Shown here in pieces: positions 56,309-63,839 of a DNA stretch of 64,000 nucleotides. Every line of letters starts with the position of its first letter. Within the stretch, counting starts at the first letter, position 1. The stretch is taken from contig NZ_AQYB01000026.1 of assembly GCF_000377005.1 (NCBI RefSeq), positions 1 through 64,000 of the forward strand. Reading direction: 5' to 3'. Made by a program: the position numbers and the translations under genes. The stretch comes from Streptococcus minor DSM 17118. GTDB taxonomy: Bacteria; Bacillota; Bacilli; Lactobacillales; Streptococcaceae. The notes beneath the pieces are model-generated. The model was not told where the DNA came from, ran no database searches, and was given only the letters and a program-made list of their open reading frames with translations.

Positions 56309-56932
56309 TTATCCTTGCCAGTGGACAGTTGGATCAAAAGCCTGTCCTACAACTGCCGCATCATCCAGTTCGATAATACCACGTTTTTGCGGAGCATTTG
56401 GCAAGCCCAATTCACGAGGAGAACACATCATACCGTAACTGTCCTCGCCACGAAGTTTCCCCGGAAAAATCAAGCTACCGCTAGGCATCATCGCACCGGG
56501 CAGAGCCACGATTGTTTTGAGACCGACCGCTGCATTTGGTGCACCTGCTACGATTTGAACTCTTTTCTCACCCACATTGACTTGACAAATGTTAAGATGA
56601 TCACTGTCTGGATGAGGCACCATCTCAACAATCTGACCGACCACAAAGACTGGACCAGCTGTTTTTTCCAACTGGTGGTCAAAGCCTTCTTTAGCCAGTT
56701 CCGCATTGAGAATAGCCAACTCATCATCTGATAGGAAGATTTGACCGCGACCATCTAAGGAGAACAAAGTTGAGGCTTCAAAAATGTTCCAGGCCAATGT
56801 TTGACCTGTCTCATCTGCGAAAACCCGAGCCACTTTCCCTTTGCGCTCCACACTGCGTTTGATATCCTTTTTATCTTGCAAAATAACCATGAGGACATCT
56901 CCCACATGCTCCTTATTATATGAAAAAATCAT
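56309..56932 (-). CDS. ytpR: YtpR family tRNA-binding-domain protein
   Basis: A 207-aa protein. It has an N-terminal DUF4479 domain (about 1-85) and a C-terminal EMAP/PheT-like tRNA-binding domain (about 90-205: VGQIVEMVPHPDSDHLNICQVNVG and YGMMCSPRELGLP). It may handle tRNA or oligonucleotides; no exact role is established. It is third gene of a minus-strand operon with DUF4651 and thioredoxin genes, eight bp after the latter. Confidence 0.87.
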   Translation of the reverse strand: MIFSYNKEHVGDVLMVILQDKKDIKRSVERKGKVARVFADETGQTLAWNIFEASTLFSLDGRGQIFLSDDELAILNAELAKEGFDHQLEKTAGPVFVVGQIVEMVPHPDSDHLNICQVNVGEKRVQIVAGAPNAAVGLKTIVALPGAMMPSGSLIFPGKLRGEDSYGMMCSPRELGLPNAPQKRGIIELDDAAVVGQAFDPTVHWQG

Positions 56933-56940
56933 TTCTTCTC

Positions 56941-57258
56941 CTATTTCAAGTTTTGTAAAAAGTTCGTAATTTCTGCCTTGGTTTTCCTATTTTTATCCAC
57001 AAAGCGACCGATTTCCTGAGCATCTTTAAGGACTACAAAGCTGGGAATCCCAAAAATGTTCCACTTCTGTGCTAAATCCATAAAATCATCACGGTCCACA
57101 CGAACAAAGGTAAAATCTGGATGCTCTGCCTCTATGTTTGGCATGACTGGGTAGATAAATTGGCAATCTGGACACCAATCTGCGGTAAAAAAGAGGACAG
57201 TTTTGCCAGGAGCTTCGACAAGAGCAGCCAATTCCTCATAGGTTTTTGGTGCCTTCAT
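56941..57258 (-). CDS. Thioredoxin-family protein
   Basis: A 105-aa thioredoxin-fold protein with CPDC in FFTADWCPDCQFIYP (Cys about 28 and 31) and the cis-Pro in FGIPSFVVLKD. CPDC differs from the canonical CGPC and suggests a specialised redox partner. There is no signal peptide. Its start overlaps the DUF4651 stop by four bases, so it is coupled. Confidence 0.9.
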   Translation of the reverse strand: MKAPKTYEELAALVEAPGKTVLFFTADWCPDCQFIYPVMPNIEAEHPDFTFVRVDRDDFMDLAQKWNIFGIPSFVVLKDAQEIGRFVDKNRKTKAEITNFLQNLK

Positions 57259-57539
57259 CGCTCTTCCTCCTCATAGCTAATCTGGCCTGCCTGATTGACA
57301 AAAAGGTAGACAGGTCCTGCTTCCATCACCACACCGCCGATTAGACAGTTCTTATCCGATTGGTGCTCGTCTACAAAAACTGTAGCGATAGAGCCAAACT
57401 CTGCAAAATAAGCCCGCACCTGTTTTAAGGCCGCTGCCTTTTGACGCTCTATCTGAACATCCCGATAAAACTTAGCGCTAGCCGCGAGCACACCGGCCCC
57501 CAACAAACCCGCTAGCAAGGCTTTTTGTTTTTTATTCAT
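57255..57539 (-). CDS. DUF4651 domain protein
   Basis: A 94-aa protein with an N-terminal membrane segment (LLAGLLGAGVLAASAKF, about 8-24) and a small extracellular domain. It is found in streptococci directly before thioredoxin and ytpR genes, as here. Function is unknown. It is first gene of this operon. Confidence 0.85.
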   Translation of the reverse strand: MNKKQKALLAGLLGAGVLAASAKFYRDVQIERQKAAALKQVRAYFAEFGSIATVFVDEHQSDKNCLIGGVVMEAGPVYLFVNQAGQISYEEEER

Positions 57540-57672
57540 ACTCCATATTGTACCATAAATCTATAAAGCTTGCTATCTCATCTCTGTCACTAATATCTAG
57601 AAAAGAGATGCCTTTTATCCTAGAAAGTGATACAATTAGATAGGAAAAATCGTTGATAGAATCGAGGATAAA

Positions 57673-58740
57673 ATGACAGATTTATTTGCTAAAATCAAGG
57701 AAGTAACAGAGCTTCAGGGCTTGCCTGGCTTTGAAGGCCCTGTGCGTAACTACTTACGCAACCGTCTCACTCCCCATGTAGACCGGATAGAAACAGATGG
57801 TCTGGGCGGCATTTTTGGTATCAAAAATAGCTTAATAGCGGATGCTCCCCGCCTCATGGTGGCTGCTCACATGGACGAAGTGGGATTTATGATAAGCGAC
57901 ATCAAGGCCGACGGGACCTTCCGTGTCGTACCTCTGGGTGGTTGGAATCCCTTAGTCGTGTCCAGTCAAGCCTTTCAACTAATCCTAGATGATGGCCGAC
58001 AAATTCCTGCCATTTCAGGGTCTATGCCACCTCACCTGAGTCGCGGAAACAATGGAAATCCTAGCCTCCCAGCCATTGAGGACATCATTTTTGATGCTGG
58101 CTTCACTTCCAAGGAAGAAGCTTGGGATTTCGGGGTCCGTCCTGGCAACCTCCTAGTACCCAAAAATGAAACAATTCTCACCGCCAACGAAAAAAACATC
58201 ATTTCCAAGGCCTGGGATAACCGCTATGGTATCCTGATGGTAGCTGAATTGTTAGAAAATCTGGTTGACCAAAATCTACCAAACCACTTGATTGCAGGAG
58301 CCAATGTCCAAGAAGAAGTTGGTTTGCGGGGTGCTATGGTCTCCACAACCAAATTCGATCCTGACATCTTTTTAGCGGTGGATTGTTCTCCTGCAGGAGA
58401 TATCTTTGGTGAGCAAGGTTCCATTGGAGACGGGACCCTGATTCGTTTCTACGATCCTGGTCATATCATGTTACCAAATATGCGAGACTTCCTCCTAACC
58501 ACAGCTGAAGAAGCTGGTATCAAGTACCAATACTATTGTGGAAAGGGTGGGACAGATGCGGGGGCTGCCCATCTAAAAAATAAAGGTATTCCATCAACCA
58601 CCATCGGTGTCTGTGCTCGCTATATCCATTCTCACCAAACTCTCTATAGTATGGATGATTTTGTAGAGGCCCAAGCCTTCTTACAAGCTATCGTCAAAAA
58701 GATGGATAAATCAACTGTAGAACTTATTAAACACTATTAA
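57673..58740 (+). CDS. pepA: Glutamyl aminopeptidase PepA (M42)
   Basis: A 355-aa M42 metallo-aminopeptidase that removes N-terminal Glu and Asp from peptides. Motifs are LMVAAHMDEVGFM (His ligand), KAWDNRYGI (Asp), the catalytic NVQEEVGLRGA (Glu), and FLAVDCSPAGD. Family members assemble as tetrahedral dodecamers. GAGG precedes the ATG. It is divergent from the DUF4651 operon. Confidence 0.93.
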   Translation: MTDLFAKIKEVTELQGLPGFEGPVRNYLRNRLTPHVDRIETDGLGGIFGIKNSLIADAPRLMVAAHMDEVGFMISDIKADGTFRVVPLGGWNPLVVSSQAFQLILDDGRQIPAISGSMPPHLSRGNNGNPSLPAIEDIIFDAGFTSKEEAWDFGVRPGNLLVPKNETILTANEKNIISKAWDNRYGILMVAELLENLVDQNLPNHLIAGANVQEEVGLRGAMVSTTKFDPDIFLAVDCSPAGDIFGEQGSIGDGTLIRFYDPGHIMLPNMRDFLLTTAEEAGIKYQYYCGKGGTDAGAAHLKNKGIPSTTIGVCARYIHSHQTLYSMDDFVEAQAFLQAIVKKMDKSTVELIKHY

Positions 58741-58742
58741 AT

Positions 58743-58773
58743 CAAAAAAAGAACCATAAAGGTTCTTTTTTTG
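58743..58773. terminator. Bidirectional terminator between pepA and ackA
   Basis: AAAAAAAGAACC / GGTTCTTTTTTT with an ATAAA loop. Confidence 0.88.
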
Positions 58774-58777
58774 ATGA

Positions 58778-59971
58778 TTAAGCTTTTTTCAGACGTTCCA
58801 CTTCACGAGTAATGACCAATTCTTCATCGGTTGGGATAACGAGGACACGCACTTTGGATTCTGGTGTCGAAATATCACCAAAATTGCCAAAGACATTCTT
58901 AGCCGGATCGATTTCAATACCAAACCAAGACAAACCACTAATAACATCGTTACGCATCAGAGGTGCATTTTCTCCCATGCCTGCTGTAAAGACAATCGCA
59001 TCCACTCCGTTGAGGACCGCCATGTATTGCCCGATAAATTTCTTGATTCGGTCAATAAAGATGTTATAAGCCAAGACAGCGTTTGGATTTTTCTCTTCCA
59101 ATCCTGCTTCAATGTCACGCATATCACTGGAGTAGCCAGAAACACCAAGCAAACCAGATTGCTTATTGAGCATGTTGACTACATCTGCTGCATCCTTGAG
59201 TTCATCGACATGTTCAATCAGATAAGGAATGATGGCTGGATCGATATCACCTGAACGGGTTCCCATCATAGGACCCGCTAACGGTGTGAAGCCCATAGAG
59301 GTATCTACTGATTGGCCGTGATAGTTAGCTGTAATGGATACCCCATTTCCAATATGAGCCGTAATCAGCTTCAATTCTTCAATCGGACGACCCAAAACTT
59401 TAGCTGCTTCATGAGATACATAGAAGTGACTGGTTCCATGAGCACCATACTTACGAACCTTATTTTCAGTATAATATTTCTGTGGGATTGGATACAGGTA
59501 GGCATGTTCAGGCATAGTAGTATGGAAAGCTGTATCAAAGACCGCCACATTCAAGACATCTGGCAAAACTTCTTCAAAGGCGCGAATAGCTGCCACATGA
59601 GCTGGATTATGAAGTGGAGCAAGTGCACTTAGGTCTTCAATTTGTTGAATTTCTTTTTGACCGATAATCGCAGATTCCTTGAAGATCTCTCCTCCAGCCA
59701 CAACACGGTGACCAATACCTGTAATTTCTTCATACTGTTCGATAATATGGTGTTTGAGCAAATCTTCCAACAAAATCTTAACTGCAACTGTATGGTTTGG
59801 AATATCCAGTGTTTCACTTTCTTTCTTTCCATCATACTTAACAGTTGAAATGGAGTCTTTAAGACCGATACGTTCGATGATTCCTGAAGCTAATACTTCC
59901 TCTTCTGGCATCTTATACAGTTGCCATTTCAAACTAGAGCTGCCTGCATTGATTGCAATTGTTTTTGACAT
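58778..59971 (-). CDS. ackA: Acetate kinase
   Basis: A 397-aa acetate kinase converting acetyl-phosphate and ADP to acetate and ATP, which is central to pyruvate oxidase-derived energy in this group. Signatures are [34 protein letters not shown] and [12 protein letters not shown] CcpA-type site overlaps the predicted transcription start. Confidence 0.96.
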   Translation of the reverse strand: MSKTIAINAGSSSLKWQLYKMPEEEVLASGIIERIGLKDSISTVKYDGKKESETLDIPNHTVAVKILLEDLLKHHIIEQYEEITGIGHRVVAGGEIFKESAIIGQKEIQQIEDLSALAPLHNPAHVAAIRAFEEVLPDVLNVAVFDTAFHTTMPEHAYLYPIPQKYYTENKVRKYGAHGTSHFYVSHEAAKVLGRPIEELKLITAHIGNGVSITANYHGQSVDTSMGFTPLAGPMMGTRSGDIDPAIIPYLIEHVDELKDAADVVNMLNKQSGLLGVSGYSSDMRDIEAGLEEKNPNAVLAYNIFIDRIKKFIGQYMAVLNGVDAIVFTAGMGENAPLMRNDVISGLSWFGIEIDPAKNVFGNFGDISTPESKVRVLVIPTDEELVITREVERLKKA

Positions 59972-59989
59972 AGTTGTTCCCTTCTAAAT

Positions 59990-60014
59990 ATAAAGCGTTT
60001 TCTAAATTAGTATA
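59990..60014 (-). promoter_or_regulatory. ackA promoter with putative cre site
   Basis: The minus-strand -10 is TATACT (60009-60014). AGAAAACGCTTTAT (59990-60003) fits the cre core (nGnAAnCGnnnnnA) apart from its first base. It overlaps the likely transcription start, so CcpA control is plausible but unproven. Confidence 0.4.
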
Positions 60015-60026
60015 ACAGATTTCTAG

Positions 60027-60977
60027 CTAAATTGCATGTTCAGCTTTCCAATTTTTAAAGTTATCTACAAAAACCTGTAGTTCTTCACTATTTTGTAAAT
60101 CTGTGAGGAGATAGACAAAGGTTTGGACTGGTAAATTGGACTTTTTTTGTAGGACAAAAATAGACTTGGCCTGATTTGGGTTGCCAAAAAGATTTGCCGG
60201 TAAGGCAATGGTAGCCACTACGCTAGCTTGATCTTTTAGCCAAGCCTTCAAGAGTGGACTTTGCTCACTAGTCAACAGATCATTGGGCGCTAAAAAGATA
60301 GCATAACCATTCTGGCTCAGATACTTGAGGGATTGCTCCATGAGCAAATGGTGTGCGTAGGTATGACCTTCAGGACTAGCTACCTGATAGCGCTGGGCAA
60401 TTGCATCATTTGGATAATAACCAATTGGCAAATCGCTGATAATAGCTTGACTTTCCTTGAGAATCTGTGGTCGAACGGCATCCCCTTGAGCAAAACTAAT
60501 ATTTGTCTCCATTATTTCAGCCATGCTGGCAGACAGATCAATCAATAAGTCATCCACCTCAACGCCCAGGTAGTCCAATTTTTTTTGACTATGATTTAAA
60601 ATCGTTTGGGCCAGATTTCCCGTCCCAGAACCAATTTCTAGGACTGTTGCTTGCTGGTCTGCTAACAACTCATCCAGCAAAAAGGTCACCAGAAAGCCTA
60701 TACTATCTGGTGTAAACTGGTGATTGGGCTGTAGAGGCTCGGTCTGACTGGCCTTGATAAAGAGATACTGAAAAGTCCGCCGCCATTCCTCAGAAGACAG
60801 CCCAAGCGCCTTTAAACGATCATTATTTTGACGAATCAGCTGTTCTTCTGAACCTGTCATATAAGCTGCATTCTGCTCAATCAAAGCATCATAAAAATTA
60901 GTTCCAAGTTGATTCTGGATTGTTTGAACATTTTCTAATAAGAGGGCAAAAGCCTTTTCAATCTTTTCAAAATTCAT
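60027..60977 (-). CDS. Class I SAM-dependent methyltransferase (YtxK-like, adenine methylase fold)
   Basis: A 316-aa protein with a helical N-terminal domain and an N6-adenine-methylase-like fold. Motif I is VLEIGSGTGNLAQTI (about 115-129), and the NPPY-equivalent is DLPIGYYPND. It lies directly after the comG operon, as ytxK-like genes do in streptococci, and a terminator separates it from comGG. The substrate is unknown. No restriction partner is nearby, so it is probably not part of a restriction system. Confidence 0.85.
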   Translation of the reverse strand: MNFEKIEKAFALLLENVQTIQNQLGTNFYDALIEQNAAYMTGSEEQLIRQNNDRLKALGLSSEEWRRTFQYLFIKASQTEPLQPNHQFTPDSIGFLVTFLLDELLADQQATVLEIGSGTGNLAQTILNHSQKKLDYLGVEVDDLLIDLSASMAEIMETNISFAQGDAVRPQILKESQAIISDLPIGYYPNDAIAQRYQVASPEGHTYAHHLLMEQSLKYLSQNGYAIFLAPNDLLTSEQSPLLKAWLKDQASVVATIALPANLFGNPNQAKSIFVLQKKSNLPVQTFVYLLTDLQNSEELQVFVDNFKNWKAEHAI

Positions 60978-60990
60978 GTTTCTATCATAA

Positions 60991-61018
60991 CAAAAATCCC
61001 TAGTTTTGACTAGGGATT
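60991..61018 (-). terminator. comG operon terminator
   Basis: AATCCCTAG / CTAGGGATT with a 6-nt loop contains the comGG stop codon and is followed on the minus strand by TTTTTG. Confidence 0.82.
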
Positions 61019-61419
61019 GAGAATTGGTAAATATAGGTTTGGCCTGATGTTAGCTGAATATGAACCAGGAGATGCTGATCCTTTATTTCATAATCAGCTT
61101 GACCAGCAGTGAACGCAACTTGGCCTGATGTTGTTGTTTGTGCATTGAACTCAGTCTTTTTTATCTGGTCATCTTGTTTTTCGCCCTCCTTATTTTTAGC
61201 GCTTGGGCTATTTTCTTGCCCATCTTCCCTAGTCTTCAGGTAATCATTTCTGACTATCTGGGCCATGAAATAGGCTTGACCTTCCAGCTTCTTGGCCTGC
61301 CAAGCATAACCAGCAGCTAGTTGGCTTTCGATGTAAAATTGCAATAAGAGAGCAAAGATTCCCATCATCAAGAGTGCGTAAAGCAAGGTACCAGCCCTAA
61401 CGTTTTTCCGAAAAATCAT
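61000..61419 (-). CDS. comGG: Competence pilus protein ComGG
   Basis: A 139-aa protein with one N-terminal hydrophobic helix (AGTLLYALLMMGIFALLLQFYIES, about 9-32) lacking a clear prepilin motif, followed by a polar domain, as in streptococcal ComGG/CglG. It is a minor pseudopilin or assembly factor. It overlaps comGF by 23 bp, is last gene of the operon, and its stop is inside the terminator. Confidence 0.85.
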   Translation of the reverse strand: MIFRKNVRAGTLLYALLMMGIFALLLQFYIESQLAAGYAWQAKKLEGQAYFMAQIVRNDYLKTREDGQENSPSAKNKEGEKQDDQIKKTEFNAQTTTSGQVAFTAGQADYEIKDQHLLVHIQLTSGQTYIYQFSIPSQN

Positions 61420-61837
61420 AGAGAAAGGTCCTTTCTAACCCATCTTCAAATACTACATCAATACGGACCAGTTGTTCTGTCTGGCTAATGTTGCTCGTAC
61501 TAACCCCATAAACCATAGGTTGATAACCTTGCCCCTTATTGTTAGTCTTGCGGAAGTCATCCGATTTGGACTGACCAAAAGCCAAGGCTTGCCCCTTTTT
61601 ATCCACATAAAGGCGATTGTTCTCCACCTTGACGAGACGGGTTGTTTCTAGCTCTGTGCGCAGTTGTTCAGAAAAAACCAACCAGTCTTTTTGTCTGCTT
61701 TGAGTTTGGTAATGAACCTCCTGTCTCATCAGTCGACTGAGTCCATCAAAAACTAGAAGACCACCCGATAGTACTAATAAAGCAACAAGACACTCCAAAA
61801 GAGTGAAAGCCGCTAGCTGTTTAGTTTTTTTCAACAT
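61397..61837 (-). CDS. comGF: Competence minor pseudopilin ComGF
   Basis: A 146-aa pseudopilin. ATG 61837 gives MLKKTKQLAAFTLLECLVALLV, with a typical prepilin cleavage site (A before FTLLE). The longer frame from 61888 would put 17 extra residues ahead of it and overlaps comGE further. AAGGAAA lies upstream. It is required for transformation pilus assembly in relatives. Confidence 0.87.
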   Translation of the reverse strand: MLKKTKQLAAFTLLECLVALLVLSGGLLVFDGLSRLMRQEVHYQTQSRQKDWLVFSEQLRTELETTRLVKVENNRLYVDKKGQALAFGQSKSDDFRKTNNKGQGYQPMVYGVSTSNISQTEQLVRIDVVFEDGLERTFLYDFSEKR

Positions 61838-62114
61838 GCAAGATTTCCTTATTTTTATGATAGATTTTGATTTCCTGCTCATTTTCAACTACGTGTACTT
61901 CTACTCCATTAAGAGATAGTTGAGATTGACCAGTCTGCACAGCCATCTTAGCTAAATTGAGGACTTCCTGTTGCTCATAATCCTCGATTTGTCGGTTCCT
62001 GCCTTGATGAATAGCTGTCAATAGTAGACTAGTAATCATGACAAAAACAGCCAGAGTTGATAGACTCTCTAACAAGATATACGCTTTAAGTTTTTGTTTT
62101 TTTATAACGACCAC
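61821..62114 (-). CDS. comGE: Competence minor pseudopilin ComGE
   Basis: A 97-aa prepilin-like protein. KAYILLESLSTLAVFVMITSLL shows the conserved Glu at +5 of the hydrophobic helix. It overlaps comGD by 29 bp and comGF by 17 bp. Confidence 0.87.
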   Translation of the reverse strand: MVVIKKQKLKAYILLESLSTLAVFVMITSLLLTAIHQGRNRQIEDYEQQEVLNLAKMAVQTGQSQLSLNGVEVHVVENEQEIKIYHKNKEILHVEKN

Positions 62115-62514
62115 TCCCTAGATATAGTTGATAAGTGACCAATCCATCTTTGGTCTGAAATTGAACCTTAGCTAGGGAAGAATTGCCCCCCGACTCTTGA
62201 AAATGTAAGGTTAGGGGCTGGACCAATTGGATGGATTCAGGTAGTTCCAAGTCTTGGTAGCCATTAGAGATGTGCTCTTCTCCTATTTCCAATAGAATTT
62301 CCTGACGTGCAGAAAGAGCCAGCTTTTGACTATCTATATAAACCTGCTCAAAAGTCAGAAAAAAGATTGTCTCCTGACTCTTGCGGAATACTTGCTGGAC
62401 TGAGCCTGATAGAGATAGAGTCAGAAAACTAATCAAGACCAGAACAACGAGACTTTCGATGAGACTAAAAGCCTTAAGGCGCAACTGCTGGGGTCTTTTC
62501 CGTATGTTTTGCAT
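62086..62514 (-). CDS. comGD: Competence minor pseudopilin ComGD
   Basis: A 142-aa prepilin-like protein. The cleavage motif is KAFSLIESLVVLVLISF, then a pilin-like C-terminal domain. It overlaps the comGC 3' end by 41 bp, so the genes are translationally coupled. Confidence 0.88.
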   Translation of the reverse strand: MQNIRKRPQQLRLKAFSLIESLVVLVLISFLTLSLSGSVQQVFRKSQETIFFLTFEQVYIDSQKLALSARQEILLEIGEEHISNGYQDLELPESIQLVQPLTLHFQESGGNSSLAKVQFQTKDGLVTYQLYLGSGRYKKTKT

Positions 62515-62788
62515 AATATTCCTTGTAAGTTTGGGATTGTTCTGCTGTAATAGACCCCGCTTCGACTAACTTAGACAGGCTGACACCTCCAGCATAGTTG
62601 AGTTCAAAAAGTTCCGCCTGGCTCTCAACCACCTTGACTACTGCAGCCCCACCTGTATCCTTGACGGCATCCTTTTGTTTGCTCAAGTTTGGCACAAAGA
62701 GCAACAAGAGAATGGAAATAATTACTAAGGTAAATAACATTTCAATAAAGGATACCAAATTTAGTTCATTTGTTTTCGCTGAAAACAT
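62474..62788 (-). CDS. comGC: Major competence pseudopilin ComGC with altered N-terminus
   Basis: A 104-aa protein. From IISILLLLFVPNLSKQKDAV onward it matches streptococcal ComGC (ComYC/CglC), the main transformation pilus subunit. The N-terminus MFSAKTNELNLVSFIEMLFTLV replaces the usual basic leader and KAFTLVEML. The Gly/Ala-Phe prepilin peptidase site is missing (here Leu-Val), although the Glu at +5 and EML remain. GGAGG lies nine bases before the ATG. comGA and comGB, normally upstream, are absent from the window, and the start overlaps a 63-aa unknown gene. Processing and pilus assembly may therefore be impaired. Confidence 0.8.
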   Translation of the reverse strand: MFSAKTNELNLVSFIEMLFTLVIISILLLLFVPNLSKQKDAVKDTGGAAVVKVVESQAELFELNYAGGVSLSKLVEAGSITAEQSQTYKEYYAKHTEKTPAVAP

Positions 62789-62957
62789 GTTCTAAAACCT
62801 CCAAAATTGGCATAGTCCTTACTTCCTCGTTAACCCTCGGCTCATCGTCCACAGTCAGAAAATCCACAATCTGCCCATCACGTAAGACAACCCTGACCTG
62901 CTCACGGTCTACTTGTCCATTATCCACTGCTGTTTTTAATTCGTTTAGATCAATCAT
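62766..62957 (-). CDS. 63-aa unknown protein behind a competence box
   Basis: A 63-residue acidic protein (MIDLNELKTAVDNGQVDREQ ... LRDGQIVDFLTVDDEP ... ILEVLEHVFSENK) with no membrane segment. I do not recognise it. It takes the place where comGA would begin. It has a cin box and a ribosome site (AGGAGGATA) almost identical to those of ssbB, and its last 23 bp overlap the altered comGC start. It is probably carried by the mobile element that joins comGC here. Confidence 0.6.
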   Translation of the reverse strand: MIDLNELKTAVDNGQVDREQVRVVLRDGQIVDFLTVDDEPRVNEEVRTMPILEVLEHVFSENK

Positions 62958-62983
62958 TTTATTTTATATCCTCCTACTTACTC

Positions 62984-62991
62984 TATTCGCA
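62984..62991 (-). promoter_or_regulatory. Competence (cin) box before the 63-aa gene and comGC-GG
   Basis: TGCGAATA on the minus strand, preceded by TTTTTT. The stretch from ACTTTTT through AGGAGGATA equals the ssbB promoter region (53971-54007) except one base and one T-run indel. It should place the following genes under ComX. Confidence 0.8.
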
Positions 62992-63129
62992 AAAAAGTCC
63001 GATAAAACAGACATTCTTCAAAATTTCTGTTAAAACGGCAAAAATGACATCTTGATTGACACCTCAAAAATTTCAAAAAGGGAAAATTGTGCACGGAAAA
63101 GGGCGGCGTTGTTAAACCACGAACAAACC

Positions 63130-63156
63130 TACCCCCGTTCAAAAAAGATGGGGGTA
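63130..63156. repeat. Hairpin in the non-coding part of the element
   Basis: TACCCCC / GGGGGTA with a 13-nt loop lies in the 518-bp gene-free stretch 62958-63475. The function is unknown; a replication or mobilisation origin is one possibility but no nick-site consensus was recognised. Confidence 0.4.
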
Positions 63157-63308
63157 TTTACGAATATTTAAGCACTCCCTGCTTGCTTTGTTTGCTAGCG
63201 TTCTGTATGGTTTACAACTTAGTTTACACTGTTTAAAATTGGTTTTACCTACTATAGTTGCGCAGCGGTTCGTTGCTTGTTTATATTTGTTTCTGTTTTT
63301 GTGCAAAA

Positions 63309-63338
63309 AAATAAGCCTATCTAATCATTTTAGATAGG
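63309..63338 (-). terminator. Terminator-like hairpin within the element
   Basis: CCTATCTAA / TTAGATAGG with a 5-nt loop is followed on the minus strand by CTTATTTTTTT. It would stop leftward transcription entering from beyond 63.5 kb, insulating the cin-box unit. Confidence 0.65.
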
Positions 63339-63409
63339 GGCTAAACGCTTGATAGTATTGAGTTTGTTTAGTGTTTGAAAAAAATTTTAAAAAAATTTTA
63401 GCAAAATGC

Positions 63410-63438
63410 TTGACATAGTTTTGATACTATGATAGACT
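63410..63438 (+). promoter_or_regulatory. Promoter of the toxin-like small gene
   Basis: TTGACA (63410-63415), 17 bp, TAGACT (63433-63438). TATGAT overlaps and could be an alternative -10. Confidence 0.65.
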
Positions 63439-63475
63439 ATAGTCAAGGTTAGCAGATAGCTAGCCATGAAGGGAG

Positions 63476-63670
63476 GTGAATCCGCTGGATACAGTCGCCC
63501 TTGTCGGTATATTAACCGCTATTGGTACGGTAGCAACAGCTTACGCTAGCATCTTAAACGCACAAGCGAACAAGATGAATGCTGAAGCTAATCTACTGAG
63601 AGCTAAGAGTGAGTTAATCGCACAAAAAAACGCTTATCTTAAAGCCTACCAAGCAGAAGATAAACGTTAG
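63476..63670 (+). CDS. Small membrane/toxin-like protein
   Basis: An ORF of 64 codons from GTG 63476, or 61 from CTG 63485. The peptide DTVALVGILTAIGTVATAYAS has one hydrophobic segment followed by a basic, Ala/Lys-rich helix. The start is odd: GGGAGG abuts the GTG, while at the correct spacing for that site stands CTG. The layout (GGGAGGTGAATCC then M/L-D-T-V) recalls holin-like type I toxins of Firmicutes, but the C-terminal extension is longer than usual. It is likely cargo of the mobile element. A hairpin follows at 63675. Confidence 0.5.
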   Translation: MNPLDTVALVGILTAIGTVATAYASILNAQANKMNAEANLLRAKSELIAQKNAYLKAYQAEDKR

Positions 63671-63674
63671 TCCT

Positions 63675-63722
63675 TATAAGAGCACGGAAAGTCAAACGGC
63701 TTTCCCTCTGCTCTTATTATAT
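63675..63722 (+). terminator. Hairpin after the toxin-like gene
   Basis: ATAAGAGC ... GCTCTTAT encloses an inner GGAAAG / CTTTCC pair and is followed by TATATC. It may act as a terminator or attenuator before the next small gene. Confidence 0.6.
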
Positions 63723-63743
63723 CATAAGAGAGGAGAAAAGGAA

Positions 63744-63839
63744 ATGGTTTACTTAATCATATTTAATATCATTTTAATCATTATCAATCTGATGATGATG
63801 AGAAAGCAGGTAAGACATGGAAGAAAAAAAGAAACGTAA
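63744..63839 (+). CDS. 31-aa hydrophobic peptide
   Basis: A 31-codon ORF with GGAGAAAAGG upstream. Its peptide MVYLIIFNIILIIINLMMM then RKQVRHGRKKET has one membrane helix and a basic tail. It overlaps the next gene by 23 bp. The good ribosome site and overlap suggest it is real. Confidence 0.5.
   Translation: MVYLIIFNIILIIINLMMMRKQVRHGRKKET

Noticed and set aside
60027..60977. Restriction-modification system from the adenine-methylase-like protein
   Set aside because: No endonuclease or specificity gene is adjacent; the protein matches the chromosomal YtxK-like gene that normally follows comG.
63159..63166. Exact plus-strand TACGAATA (ComX consensus)
   Set aside because: It has no nearby downstream gene (next start at 63476 has its own promoter). 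An 8-mer of this composition is expected by chance in AT-rich DNA of this length.
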